From Procambarus clarkii (lineage: Eukaryota; Arthropoda; Malacostraca; Decapoda; Cambaridae): a stretch of 64,000 nucleotides of DNA. The position numbers and the translations under genes are program-made. Below, in pieces: positions 21,424-33,351 of this stretch. The notes beneath the pieces are model-generated. The model saw nothing but the letters and a program-made list of their open reading frames with translations, did not search any database and had not been told where the DNA came from. How positions within the stretch are numbered: the first letter of the stretch is position 1; every line of letters begins with the position of its first letter. The DNA is taken from contig NC_091208.1 in NCBI RefSeq assembly GCF_040958095.1, positions 4,236,230 to 4,300,229 on the forward strand, in the 5' to 3' direction.

Positions 21424-24400
21424 TATTGAGTAACCTGAGATCAGTTGGGTTACGTCGTGAGCATAACAGAGGGTTATAGAGGTCAGTATGTTGGGTCAGG
21501 AATGTTATTTATGTAGAATAAGTATAAGGTCGGTGAGAGAACTGAGCCCTGGGGGATTCCTGCATTTAGGTTGAAGTATCCTGACAGCTTGCTGAGGAAC
21601 TTAATCTGCATCTTTCTGTTTGTTAAAAAGCTGCATGGTAGCCTCTGCATGTTGTCAGGTAGTTGGAATAGAGTGCAGAGTTTGTATCGTAGGCCGTCGT
21701 GCCATATTGTATCAAACGCCTTTTCAATGTCCTTTGCTATGAGGGTCGTCTTGACCCATTGGTGCTTGTTAATGGAGAGGTAATTTGTTACTATGTTGAG
21801 TGCATCTTGTGTGGAGCGGTGTTGTCTGAAACCAAATTGTTTGTCTGTTAGTATGTTTTAGCGCTCTAGGTGATGTCTGAGTTTGTGATTTATAAGTTTT
21901 TCGTATATTTTTCCTAGTGTCTCTAGTAGGCTGATCGGTCTGTAGTTTTTGGAGTCTGTTGGGGATTTTTTTGGGTTTCGGGATGAGGATTGCTGTGGCT
22001 TCTTTGAATGGGTTTAGGAAATATCCAGATGCTAGTGAGGCGTTGTATACGTCAGAGAGTGCAAGGACTAGGGAGTTGGGAAGTTGTTTGAGGAGAGCTT
22101 GGCCTATGTTATAGGCTCCTGGGGCTTTTCGTCGGGTATTTTTAAGCATGAGTTTTACTTCAGCTGGTTGTATCCATGATGTGAGGTGACTTTGTAAGTC
22201 GTCTAGTGTCGTGAGGTCAATGGTGAGTAGATGGTCTGAGGGTTGTGTCGAGTCCATGTTTCTACTCTGTTTATGTTTTGTATTGCTGTTGGCTGTGGGG
22301 GCGGGGGGCTGTATTGCTATGGAGCCGGTAGGCCGAGCGGACAGCACGCTTGACTTGTGATCCTGTGGTCCCGGGTTCGATGCCGGGCGCCGGCGAGAAA
22401 CAATGGGCAGAGTTTCTTTCACCCTATGCCCCTGTTACCTAGCAGTAAAATAGGTACCTGGGTGTTAGTCAGCTGTCACGGGCTGCTTCCTGGGGGTAGA
22501 GGCCTGGTCGAGGACCGGGCCGCGGGGACACTCAAGCCCCGAAATCATCTCAAGATAATCTCAATATAAGAAGAAGAAGGGGTAGGGGGCTATGATGGTT
22601 GAAGGTGTCCTGCCAGTGTTGTTTGAATATGTCTATTAGTTCTGAAGGGTCAGTGAAATTTGACTGTTATGAGTGAGGTCTGTAAAAAGAGAAGAGGAGG
22701 AGTTGCCCTAGATCCTCGTTATGAAGTTCCAGAATTGTTGTGTTGTTTTCCTCTATAGTTCAGTCTTTTTGTATGAGTTTCTTCCAGTGGTTGGCATGGT
22801 CGAGGTCTAGGCTGTTGAGTATGTGTTTTTTTAGTATAGTGAGGTCTGTGTTTTCCTGGCTGTATATGTGAAGGTTGCGGGAGAATCTGTTGTGGTAGCA
22901 GATGAGTAGACTTTTGGTTCTGTTGGAGGGAAAGAAGGAGTATCTGGTTTTGTGGGTAGTTTTTGGTATGGTTGCGTCAGCCGCTTGTATGATGTTGTTT
23001 TGGATAGAAAGGATTTGGGAGTCTGTCTGTCGTTGGTTTATCTTGGAAGTTGTAGGGTTGTGTGCTAGTATTTAGGTGCTGATTGAAGGCTTACCAGTCT
23101 GTATTTTGATAGCCATAATGTGGGGTGCCTGGAATGAGTATGAGGTTGCTGGAGATTGTGAGTGACATGGGTATGTGATCTGAGCAGGTGATGGATCCGG
23201 GGGTAATGTAGTGTTGGAGGTGGGTGCCTGCTCTGTTGGTGAGGGTCAGATCTGGTCTCCCAGTCCCATTGAGTTTGTAGCTTGTATTGAAGTCTGTCCC
23301 AAGGAAGGTGAGGTGTTTGCTTTGGTGAGGTTGGTGTAGTTGTTGACCGTGCATGTTGTGTTGTGGTGGTTGAATGTTTAGTGTTGTGTGTTTAGGTCTA
23401 CCAGGAGGAAGACCGGTATGTGTGGATGGATGAGGAGGGTATTTAAGTCCTTGAGAGGAAGGCCTAGGTTTGGGCGAATGTAAGTGGTGCCACTGATCAT
23501 TTGTCCATGTTGAGTGTAAATGTTGATTGTTAGGACGTGTTTGTGCTGCTAGTTGGTAGTGAGGTGGTCATGTTTATATGTGTTTTTAACCAGAATAGCA
23601 ACCCCCTTCATGTGCTTCATCGGGGGATTGGTATGTTGTGTAGCCGTAATGTCTAATTTTGTGAGAGTTTGTCACGAATGTGCTGTTCAGAAACAGCACA
23701 TCCGGTTTTCCGGTCTCCACAAAGTTAGCAATTAGGTGCAATTGTTTGATTTTCATTGTTTACTGACTGGATGAAGGGGGGAAGGGAGGGGGGTTGAGGC
23801 GAATAAATCGGAGAGGTTCTCCCATGAGCCTTGGTTCGTGTTGTAGATAATTCTGGGGATGATCGTTGGGGTATGAAGAGTGTGTTGGAGCCGTTTTTAA
23901 GGGTTCCGGGTGAGCATTTGGCCATTTTTGGGTGGGGGAGTAGGGGTGGTCTGGGGAGGAGTGGGTCCTTTTGACTGAGTGTGACGAGTGTTTTAGCTAA
24001 GCTAACAGGGTCATTGGTTTGGTACTTGTGTGGTATTGAGTAATGGGTGGTGGAGGGTTGGGGGTGAAGTGGGCTAACGTGTGGGGGGTGAGATGGGCTG
24101 ACTTGTTGGTCTCGTAGGCTAAGGTGAAGAAGGACACTTGCTTTTTGGTAGCTGATGTCCGTCTTTGCGCTGTCTCAGTTTTCTGGTGTTTTGGTGAGTT
24201 ATTACTTTTTGTCTGGAGAGTTATCTTGTGTTTTGGTGATCTATTTGCCTGGAGAGGGAGAGGAGTGGCTGTCATGGGGAGCGGGTTCTATGAGCATCAG
24301 TTAGAGGCCTTGGGTTGGGTGGGGGTGGGGGGAAGGGGACGGGTGGGGATTGTGTTGGGTTTTGTACCTGGGGGTTACAGGGGAGGGGGGGGATGGGGGT

Positions 24401-24581
24401 GCGGGAGGAGCTGGGCTTGTTGCCTGGGGGAGGGGGGGTGGGGGTGGGATTGGTGCTGGGTGTGGTGTCATGTTGGGTGGGATGGTTATGCATGGGAGGT
24501 TGTTTGTTGTCAGAATCTGTTGAATGTTGGCGATTGTCTAATACATATCTCTATCTGGAAGAGGTGACTTGATCATTAGTG
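21424..24581 (-). mobile_element. Jockey-like LINE, second copy (degenerate)
   Basis: Minus-strand LINE homologous to the copy split between 5.3 and 11.8 kb. The 5' flank is 24,581-23,935. Endonuclease pieces lie at 23,925-23,091 (GRPDLTLTNRAGTHLQHY, GSDHIPMSL). RT is at 22,300-21,430 (RRKAPGAYNIG, GYFLNPFKEATAILIPKPKK, FGFRQHRSTQDALNI, GIPQGSVLSPTLYLF). The catalytic box reads YAHD instead of YADD. The part beyond RT is missing at the left edge. Several frameshifts and stops. A SINE is inserted at about 22,318. The right edge shares its junction with the R84 array seen at 11,807, so both copies descend from one insertion that was duplicated with its host sequence. Confidence 0.87.
22318..22566 (+). 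mobile_element. tRNA-headed decapod SINE inside the jockey-like LINE
   Basis: Head GGAGCCGGTAGGCCGAGCGG, B box GGGTTCGATGCC, full body, end AATCATCTCAAGATAATCTC and an AAGAAGAAG tail. The LINE is continuous on both sides. Confidence 0.92.
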
Positions 24582-24587
24582 CTTATT
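24582..24587. repeat. Target-site duplication (left) of the foldback element
   Basis: CTTATT, repeated at 33,346-33,351. The unoccupied form is a single CTTATT at 11,808-11,813 in the same sequence context (ATCATTAGTG before, GTTATAACCATAA after). Confidence 0.9.
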
Positions 24588-26994
24588 AGTAGTAGGGATG
24601 GGAGTCCACAGACGAATTTTTGTTTTGGGGGAAATTCGTCTGTGGACTGCCAGGGTTTTCAGGTGAATTTAGACATTCATCTGTGGACTGCCAGGGTTTT
24701 CAGGCGAATTTGGGCAGTCACAGATTTGGAATTAAGGAGTTCTTATGAGGAAAATAATTTCTGAGATTTTAGAAGTTTGTTAAGGTTTGTTATGATGAAA
24801 ATAAGTAGGAAAATCTTAAAGAAAATTTTTAGAAAATATCGTGTTTGTGTCACAGCATTTCCAGGTGAAGTCTAAAATAATTTCTGAGATTTTAGAAGTT
24901 TGTTAAGGTTTCTTATGATGAAAATAAGTAGGAAAATCATAAAGAAAATTTTTAGAAAATATCGTGTTTGTGTCACAGCATTTCCAGGTGAACTCTACGG
25001 ACATATTTTGCCTGTTTTCAACTTCGGAAAAAGTTACCTGTGTGAGCCATGGTTTTCAGGTGAATTTAGACATTCATCTGTGGACTGCCAGGGTTTTCAG
25101 GCGAATTTGGGCAGTCACAGATTTGGAATTAAGGAATTCTTATGAGGAAAATAATTTCTGAGATTTTAGAAGTTTGTTAAGGTTTCTTATGATGAAAATA
25201 AGTAGGAAAATCTTAAAGAAAATTTTTAGAAAATATCGTGTTTGTGTCACAGCATTTCCAGGTGAACTCTACGGACATATTTTGACTGTTTTCAACTTCG
25301 GAAAAAGTTACCTGTGTGAGCCATGGTTTTCAGGTCCAAAGGGAAAAAGTTACCTGTGTGAGCCATGGTTTTCAGGTCCAAAAATCACGCGTGTGAGCCA
25401 GGGTTTTGAGGTCCAATATCCTGCGTGTGAGCCAGGGTTTTCAGGTAAATTTTGTCAGTCACAGATTTTAGAATTTTGTTAAAAGTTCTTATGACGAAAA
25501 TAATGTCATACGAGTTTGTTAAAGTTCTTATGATAAAAATAATTTCCGAGACTTTAGAAGTTTGTTAAAGTTCTTATCATGAAATAATGTCATACGAGTT
25601 TTGTTAAGAGTTGTCATGGGATTCTTACTTAGAAACTAGTATATCTGAATCATTTCACAGCCGTCCCCCTTCATCTCCCGCTCATATACCTCACACCCCC
25701 CCCCCTCCCCCCTTACCTCACAATCTCTCGCGTCACCAGTATTTACCTTACGCCGGCCAGCCAGACGCCGCATGCAGGTCACCTCGGTAATCTTATCTTA
25801 TCTTCTCCATAATATCTGGACTGTCCCTCTCCTTCATATTGTTCATTCATAGTTCCTTTTCATTAAACTATTCAGTTTATGTATTAGTTTAACTAATACA
25901 TCTTCTTTAGTATCCAATCATTTTCTTTGAGATTTAAAACACAGCTATTTCAAACGTATTAAAATACAATAATTTTGTTATCGAGCTCCAGCTCCTATCC
26001 CGCCTTAGTCCCCTGTCGTATAATGAATACTATCAGTCCAATCCCTCTAAAATTTAAAAATAATCATATTTCAAACGTAGTTCAATACAGTAATTTAGTT
26101 ACCAAACTCTAGCTCTTGTCCTCCGCCTTAGCTCTCTCTCGTATCTTCGTTAATATCTATTCAAATTCCCCGAAATTTCTACCCGCTGTATTTCAGACAT
26201 AGCTTAGTAAATGCAAACAGTTACCGAACTCTAGCTCTTATCCTCTGCCTTAGCTCTCTCTCGTATCTTCGTTAATACCTAATCAAATTCCCTGAAATTT
26301 CTACCCTCTGTATTTCAGACACCGTAAATATGATCAAAACAGTTATCGAGCTCCAGCTCTCGTCCCACACCTTAGTTCTCTCTCGTGTATTTGTAAATAA
26401 CCCATCAATTTCCCTGAAATTTTTACCCTCTGTATTTCAGACACCGTAAATAAGATCAAAGCAGTTATCGAGCTCCAGCTCTCGTCCCCAACTTAGTTCT
26501 CTCTAGTATATTTGTAAATAACCCATCAATTTCCCTGAAATTTTTACCCTCTGTATTTCAGACATAGTAAATATGATGTAAACAATTTTAAAACTCTAGC
26601 TCTTGTCCTCTGTCCGAGTTCACTCCTGTAAATTCACTACTATCTGTAAAAAAATCCTCTGGAGATTTGAACACTCAACTACATTTTCAGACATATTAAA
26701 TAAAAACCGGTTCAGTTATCAAGTTTCAACTCTTGTCCGCCCAGCTTAGTTCATTTTGTACAAGTTCTTTATTTTCCAACTAAATCACCCTGAGATTTAA
26801 GATCACCTTATTTCTAACGTAGTAAAATTAATCTGGACATTAGCCAAGCTCCATTTCCTCAGTCTTAGATCATCGAACATAATTATATCCGATCAAGTCC
26901 CTCTCCAGCCTATCTGTTAACCAGAGTAATCACCTTACCATTCTCATCCCCAACGTATCCAAACCTTCAATAATCATCATACTGTATTTGCATA
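24588..26994 (+). repeat. Foldback left arm, outer part
   Basis: Terminal part 24,588-25,640 contains two to three tandem copies of a block (GAGTTCTTATGAGGAAAATA, GAAAATATCGTGTTTGTGTC) and short repeats around TGAGCCATGGTTTTCAGGTC. From about 26,020 to 26,640 it carries four to six tandem copies of a unit of about 120 bp (ATCGAGCTCCAGCTCTCGTC, CCCTCTGTATTTCAGACACC). The reverse complement is at 31,290-33,345. The outer 1,060 bp of this arm correspond to about 660 bp in the right arm, because of extra tandem copies here. Confidence 0.88.
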
Positions 26995-29360
26995 TTTTCT
27001 ATATATTCAGCTGTGTTCTTCACATTTTTTCCATGTTTTCTGTGTTCATTCCATGTTCTACAAATGTTCACAGCATGCTCATTTCAAATTTTTTCTACCA
27101 TTTTCCCCGTATGTTCACTATGTTCTTTGTCATGTTTTCATGTACATCATATGTTCTCTGTATAACTTGTATACTCAATATTCATGTTCTCAATGTTCTT
27201 AGCATGTTCTTCACATGTTCAGTGTTCATTCTTGTATTCCCTATGTTCCTTATCATGTCTTCATATTCTCTATAAGTTCATATTCCCTGCATGTTCACTC
27301 TATTCATCAACTTTTTCTTACATGTTTTCTGTGTTCACCGTATGTTCACTGTGTTCATTCCCCTACTTAACCTCAATTTTTTTTATGTTCTTTGTTTCTT
27401 TAAACCAATTTGTTTTCTTCCATTCACTAACTAGTTCTTTGCCAAATATTATACAGCAATACAGTTCCCTCAACAATTTTAGTTACCCAGTTTTATTTGC
27501 AAAACTATGTCAAAGTAATTCTCGTTGTCAACCTAATAGTTCTACCAACCCTGTTCTTAAACAAATCTACACTTTATTCAGCTCCAAATTTACAAAGACA
27601 AACCTTTTTTGTAACTTCTTAACTAAAAATCTTTCGCCAATCAACTAAAACATAGTCACTTTCGTCATTTCTCAAGTAAACTTATTCCCCAACCAACCAA
27701 CAATAGTCAGGATTATTCTCATTCAACACCGTTCTTAACTAAAACAACCTTTCGCTTAGCAAAAAATTGTCAAAGGAATCTTTCCAGCACTGTTCATAAC
27801 TAACTTTATCCATCGTCAAGTAATTGAAAATAGTCTCGTTCATCATTTCGTAACAGCCATTATGTTTTCGTCAAGTAAGAAAATATAGTCAAAGATATCT
27901 ATCATCGTCGTTCTTAACTGACATTTATACTTTGTGGAGCACTAAAATAGTCACTGTCGTCATATTTTTTCTTGTCTTTCCTCAACTAAAATAGTCAAAT
28001 GCAACTTTTTCAACACTTTCGTAAAGTAAAATTATATGTCGCTAACTAAGAAAAATAGTCAAATGTAACTTTTTCAGCACTTTCGTAAAAATTATATGTC
28101 GTTAAGTAAGAAAAATAGTCAAAGGTGCTCTCTTTAACACCAAAGTTACTCTTCGAGATAACAAAAGACACTCTCAAACACTCAAAAATTTACTCGCATC
28201 CTCAAAGTTATTCTCAGAGTCATCAAAAAGTTAATCTCAGTCATCAAAATGCTATTCTTTAAGTAGCCTTTCGTTCACCAGAGAAACTTTCTAAGACATC
28301 TTCGTTCATTAAAGTTAATCTCAGAGGCATAAAAGTTATTCTCAGAGCTATCAAAATTATTCTCGATGCAATCAAAAAGTATTTTCTCGTTCATCAAAGT
28401 TAATCTCAGAGTTAACAAAGGTAATCTCTAACTCACTTTCGTTCAACATATTAATTCTCTAACTCCTCAAAGTTATTCTCTAAGACAACAAAGTTATTCT
28501 CTAAGACAACAAAGTCTTTCTCAGAGCTATCAAACTTGTTCTCAAAGTCATCAAAGTTATTCCAAGAGACGTCAAAGTTAATCTAAGACATCATCTTTCA
28601 TCAAAGATATTCTCTCTAAGCCATCAATGTTCTTCTCTAAGACATAAAAGTTATTCTCTATGTCATCAAAAAGTTATTCTCTGAGCTAACAAAATACTAC
28701 TCATGTTCTCAAAGACATTCTCAAAGTCATCAAAATTATTCTAAGAGCTATCAAACTTGTTCTCAAAGTCATCAAAGTTATTCACAGAGTCATCAAAGTT
28801 ATTCTCTAACTCACTTTTGTTCATTAAAGTTAATTTCTATGTTATAAAAGTTATTCTCAGAGGCATCTAAAGTTAATCTTGCTCATCAAAGTTGTTCTCT
28901 AAGAAATAATAGTTATTCTCAGAGACATCTAATGTTAATCTTGCTCATCAAAGTGGTTCTCTAAGATATAAAAGTTATTCTCAGAGTCATCAAAAGTTGT
29001 TCTCTAAGACATCAATGTTGCTATCTAAGACATCAAAGATGTTCTCTAAATCATAAAAGTTAATCTTTAAGTCACCTTCGTTCATTAGAGAAACTTTCCA
29101 ATCCATATTCGTTGACCAAAGTTATTCTCAGAGTCATCAAAGTGATCTCTAATTCACCTTCGTTCTCCAAAAGTTGTTCTCTAAGACACCTTCGTTCATC
29201 AAAGAAACTCTCCTTCTTCCATCATGTTATTCTTTAAGACATCTTCAGTCATAAAATTTCTCTCCAAAATGTAACTAGTTCAGCTTTTCATACCAAACCT
29301 GCACTTCTGTTTAAATATATTTTCTTAGTCGCTTTACCCTAAAACTGTTCTCTGAACTAC
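26995..29360. repeat. Segment present only in the left arm; simple tandem repeats
   Basis: Not found in the right arm, where the matching position is near 31,290. The first part (27,000-27,420) is built on an ATGTTC motif. The second part (28,140-29,250) is a degenerate minisatellite around AAAGTTATTCTCAGAGTCAT. AT-rich with no gene-like frames (the 154-codon plus frame at 27,184-27,648 is a repeat artefact). Either an insertion into the left arm or a deletion from the right arm. Confidence 0.75.
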
Positions 29361-30171
29361 ACTAGTCAAACCTATGTAACCTATCCTCTCCACCCAATGT
29401 TACTTAGTTAACGTAACATTCCTAAACCTAACTTTACCTATCCTAACTTAACTTACCTTACCTTTACCTATCTTACCTAACTTAACCTGCATAACCTAAC
29501 TTTACCTATCCTAACATAACTTACCTTACCTTACCTATCTTACCTAACTTTTCCTATCTTACCTAACTTAACCAACATAACCTAACTTTACCTATCCTAA
29601 CATAACTTACCTTACCTTACCTATCTTACCTAACTTTACCTATCTTACCTAACTTAACCTTCATAACCTAACTTTGCCTATCCTAACATAACTTACCTTA
29701 CCTTACCTATCTTACCTAACTTTACCTATCCTAACATAACTTACCTTACCTTACATATCATACCTAACCTAACTTACCTACATTTACCTAACTTAACCTG
29801 CTTAACCTAACTTTACCTATCCTAACTTATCCTGCTTAACCTAACTTACCTACATTACCTAACTTAACCTGCTTAACCTAACTTTCATAATTTAACCTAA
29901 CTTATCCTGCTTAACCTAATTTACCTTACCTTACCTAACTTAACCTGCTTAACCTAACTTACATAACTTAACCTAACTTAACCTAACTTACCTTACCTTA
30001 CCTAACTTAACCTGCTTAACCTAACTTACATAATTTAACCTGCTTAACCTAACTTACATAACTTAACCTAACTTATATAACTTACATAACTTAACCTAAC
30101 TTATATAACTTATCTTACCTATCCTAACGTAACCTAACTTGCTTTACCTAACTTATTCTTACATTCCCAAA
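29361..30171 (+). repeat. CCTAAC/TTACCT-type degenerate satellite (left arm)
   Basis: About 800 bp made almost entirely of variants of AACTTAACCTAACTTACC. The inverted counterpart (GGTTAAGTTAGG type) is at about 30,900-31,290, about half as long. Units contain CCTAA, the complement of the arthropod telomere repeat TTAGG, but not as a regular pentamer. Confidence 0.85.
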
Positions 30172-30287
30172 CTGATGTATCCTAACTTATCTTGTCCAAC
30201 CAGACATGATCTAACTTACATAAGTATTCCTGCTTGTCTTTTGTGTTTCATCAATCATTGTCTCATATTCATTTACTCATTTCAAGG

Positions 30288-30780
30288 GTTAATTTCTCAA
30301 ATGGACATTTTTGCATTTCAAGTGTTATTTGTTTAAGATTGGGTGTTTAACCATTTAAAGGATTTTTGTTATATATGGGAATTTACTCGTTTCAAGGGCA
30401 AATTTCTCAAATGGTCATTTTTGCAGATCAAGGGTTATTTGTTAAAGTTCCTCAAGTTGCTCATAAGTTGTATTTATTATGTTTGTTATCATTGATTCTT
30501 ATTCCCCAACCCCTTAACCTAACCTCTTGTAATCTTAGTGTATTTAGTAGGTTCTATCATATGTTCTTATTCCCCAACCCCTTAACCTAACCTCTTGTAA
30601 TCTTAGTGTATTTAGTAGGTTCTATCATATGTTCTTATTCCCCAACCCTTTAACCTAACCTTTCAGATGTAGTTTATTGTGTTTTTTGACGTATTTGTTG
30701 AATATATTATCCTTTTCCTAACCTTTCAGATGTAGTTTTGTTTCTCCTTTTTGTATATTTTTACCCAAACCCACCATCCC
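30288..30780. repeat. Foldback loop
   Basis: The only part without an inverted partner. It contains a direct repeat of about 70 bp in two to three copies (GTTCTTATTCCCCAACCCCT at about 30,495, 30,564 and 30,631) and a doubled GGGCAAATTTCTCAAATGG-like block. No open frame over 75 codons and no recognisable motif. Confidence 0.75.
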
Positions 30781-33345
30781 ACTTGAAATGAGTAAATGAA
30801 TATGAGACAATGATTGACGAAACACAAAAGACAAGCAGGAATACTTATGTAAGTTAGATCATGTCTGGTTGGACTAGATAAGTTAGGATACATCATTTTG
30901 GGAATGTAAGATTAAGTTAGGTAAAGCAGGTTAAGTTACGTTAGGATAGGTAAGATAAGTTATATAAGTTAGGTTAAGCAGGTTAAGTTATGTAAGTTAG
31001 GTTAAGCAGGTTAAATTATGTAAGTTAGGTTAAGCAGGTTAAGTTAGGTAATGTAGGTAAGTTAGGTTAAGCAGGATAAGTTAGGATAGGTAAAGTTAGG
31101 TAAATGTAGGTAAGTTAGGTTAGGTATGATATGTAAGGTAAGGTAAGTTATGTTAGGATAGGTAAAGTTAGGTAAGATAGGTAAGGTAAGGTAAGTTATG
31201 TTAGAATAGGTAAAGTTAGGTTATGAAGGTTAAGTTAGGTAAGATAGGTAAAGTTAGGTAAGATAGGTAAGGTAAGGTAAGTTATGTTAATATGCAAAAA
31301 AAAATATGCAAATATGATGATTATTGAAGGTTTGGATACGTTGGGGATGAGAATGGTAAGGTGATTACTCTGATAAACAGATAGGCTGGAGAGGGACTTG
31401 ATCGGATATAATTATATTCGATGATCTAAGACTGAGGAAATGGAGCTTGGCTATTGTCCAGATTAATTTTACTACGTTAGAAATAAGGTGATCTTAAATC
31501 TCAGGGTGATTTAGTTGGAAAATAAAGAACTTGTACAAAATGAACTAAGCTGGGGGGACAAGAGTTGAAACTTGATAACTGAACCGGTTTTTATTTACTA
31601 TGTCTGAAAATGTAGTTGAATGTTCAAATCTCCAGAGGATTTTTTACAGATAGTAGTGAATTTACAGGAGTGAACTCGGACAGAGGACAAGAGCTAGAGT
31701 TTTAAAATTGTTTACATCATATTTACTATGTCTGAAATACAGAGGGTAAAAATTTCAGGGAAATTGATGGGTTATTTACAAATATACGAGAGAGAACTAA
31801 GTTGGGGGACGAGAGCTGGAGCTCGATAACTGTTTTGATCTTATTTACGGTGTCTGAAATACAGAGGGTAAAAATTTCAGGGAAATTGATGGGTTATTTA
31901 CAAATATACGAGAGAGAACTAAGGTGTGGGACGAGAGCTGGAGCTCGATAACTGTTTTGATCATATTTACGGTGTCTGAAATACAGAGGGTAGAAATTTC
32001 AGGGAATTTGATTAGGTATTAACGAAGATACGAGAGAGAGCTAAGGCAGAGGATAAGAGCTAGAGTTCGGTAACTGTTTGCATTTACTAAACTATGTCTG
32101 AAATACAGCGGGTAGAAATTTCGGGGAATTTGAATAGGTATTAACGAAGATACGAGAGAGAGCTAAGACGAAGGACAAGAGCTAGAGTTTGGTAACTAAA
32201 TTACTGTATTGAACTACGTTTGAAATATGATTTGTTTTAAATTTTAGAGGGATTGGAATGATAGTATTCATTATATGACAGGGGACTAAGGCGGGATAGG
32301 AGCTGGAGCTCGATAACAAAATTATTGTATTTTAATACGTTTGAAATAGCTGTGTTTTAAATCTCGAAGAAAATGATTGGATACTAAAAAAGATGTATTA
32401 GTAAAACTAAGGTGAGAACGTGAGCTAGTCCCTGACTTTGTTTATATATGTAAAACTGAATAGTTTAATGAAAAGGAACTATGAATGAACAATATGAAGG
32501 AGAGGGACGGTCCAGATATTATGGAGAAGATAAGATAAGATTACCGAGGTGACCTGCATGCGGCGTCTGGCTGGCCGGCGTAAGGTAAATACTGGTGACG
32601 CGAGAGATTGTGAGGTAAGGGGGGAGGGAGGGGGGTGTGAGGTATATGAGCGGGAGATGAAGGGGGATGGCTGTGAAATGATTCAGATATACTAGTTTCT
32701 AAGTAAGAATCCCATGACAACTCTTAACAAAACTCGTATGACATTATTTCATGATAAGAACTTTAACAAACTTCTAATGTGTCGGAAATTATTTTTATCA
32801 TAAGAACTTTAACAAACTCGTATGACATTATTTTCGTCATAAGAACTTTTAACAAAATTCTAAAATCTGTGACTGACAAAATTTACCTGAAAACCCTGGC
32901 TCACACGCGGGATATTGGACCTCAAAACCCTGGCTCACACGCGTGATTTTTGGACATGAAAACCATGGCTCACACAGGTAACTTTTCCCTTTGGACCTGA
33001 AAACCATGGCTCACACAGGTAACTTTTTCCGAAGTTGAAAACAGGCAAAATATGTCCGTAGAGTTCACCTGGAAATGCTGTGACACAAACACGATATTTT
33101 CTAAAAAATTTCTTTATTATTTTCCTACTTATTTTCATCATAAGAAACCTTAACAAACTTCTAAAATCTCAGAAATTATTTTCCTCGTAAGAATTCCTTA
33201 ATTCCAAATCTGTGACTGCCCAAATTCGCATGAAAACCCTGGCAGTCCACAGATGAATGTCTAAATTCACCTGAAAACCCTGGCAGTCCACAGACGAATT
33301 TCCCCCAAAACAAAAATTTGTCTGTGGACTGCCATCCCTACTACT
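30781..33345 (-). repeat. Foldback right arm
   Basis: Reverse complement of the left arm: satellite tract 30,900-31,290, the 120-bp-unit region 31,440-32,240, and the outer part with AACCCTGGCTCACACGCG repeats at 32,880-33,010. It ends in the complement of the left terminus. Confidence 0.9.
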
Positions 33346-33351
33346 CTTATT
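33346..33351. repeat. Target-site duplication (right) of the foldback element
   Basis: CTTATT, identical to 24,582-24,587; followed by GTTATAACCATAACCAGG, the start of the R84 array. Confidence 0.9.

Larger units (their letters stand above)
24588..33345. mobile_element. Giant foldback element with long inverted arms, 8,758 bp
   Basis: The two ends are inverted copies: AGTAGTAGGGATGG at 24,588 and CCATCCCTACTACT ending at 33,345. Inverted homology continues for kilobases, for example TATATCTGAATCATTTCACA near 25,638 against its complement near 32,672, and the sequence at 30,172-30,287 against 30,780-30,893. The middle, about 30,288-30,780, is a loop of roughly 500 bp. Arms carry tandem subrepeats. 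No open frame shows transposase, integrase, polymerase or capsid motifs; all frames are short. A 6-bp target duplication flanks it and an empty site exists at 11,808, so it is a bona fide mobile unit. Six-bp duplications and AG...CT ends with long inverted repeats are characteristic of Polinton/Maverick elements, so a non-autonomous derivative of that group is one possibility. Other foldback families usually make 7-10-bp duplications. The family is unassigned. Confidence 0.92.

Noticed and set aside
27184..27648. 154-codon plus frame in the left foldback arm
   Set aside because: Built from an ATGTTC simple repeat giving Cys/Ser/Phe-rich sequence; absent from the right arm.
29361..30171. Telomere or interstitial telomeric repeat
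   Set aside because: CCTAA occurs often but not in regular pentamer phase; the tract is part of an inverted-repeat element and faces a mirrored copy.
24588..33345. CRISPR array or bacterial repeat structure
   Set aside because: Repeat lengths, spacing and context are eukaryotic; there are no uniform spacers and no cas-like genes.
24588..33345. Complete Polinton or endogenous DNA virus
   Set aside because: No frame encodes polymerase, integrase, ATPase, protease or capsid motifs; only the ends and target duplication fit.
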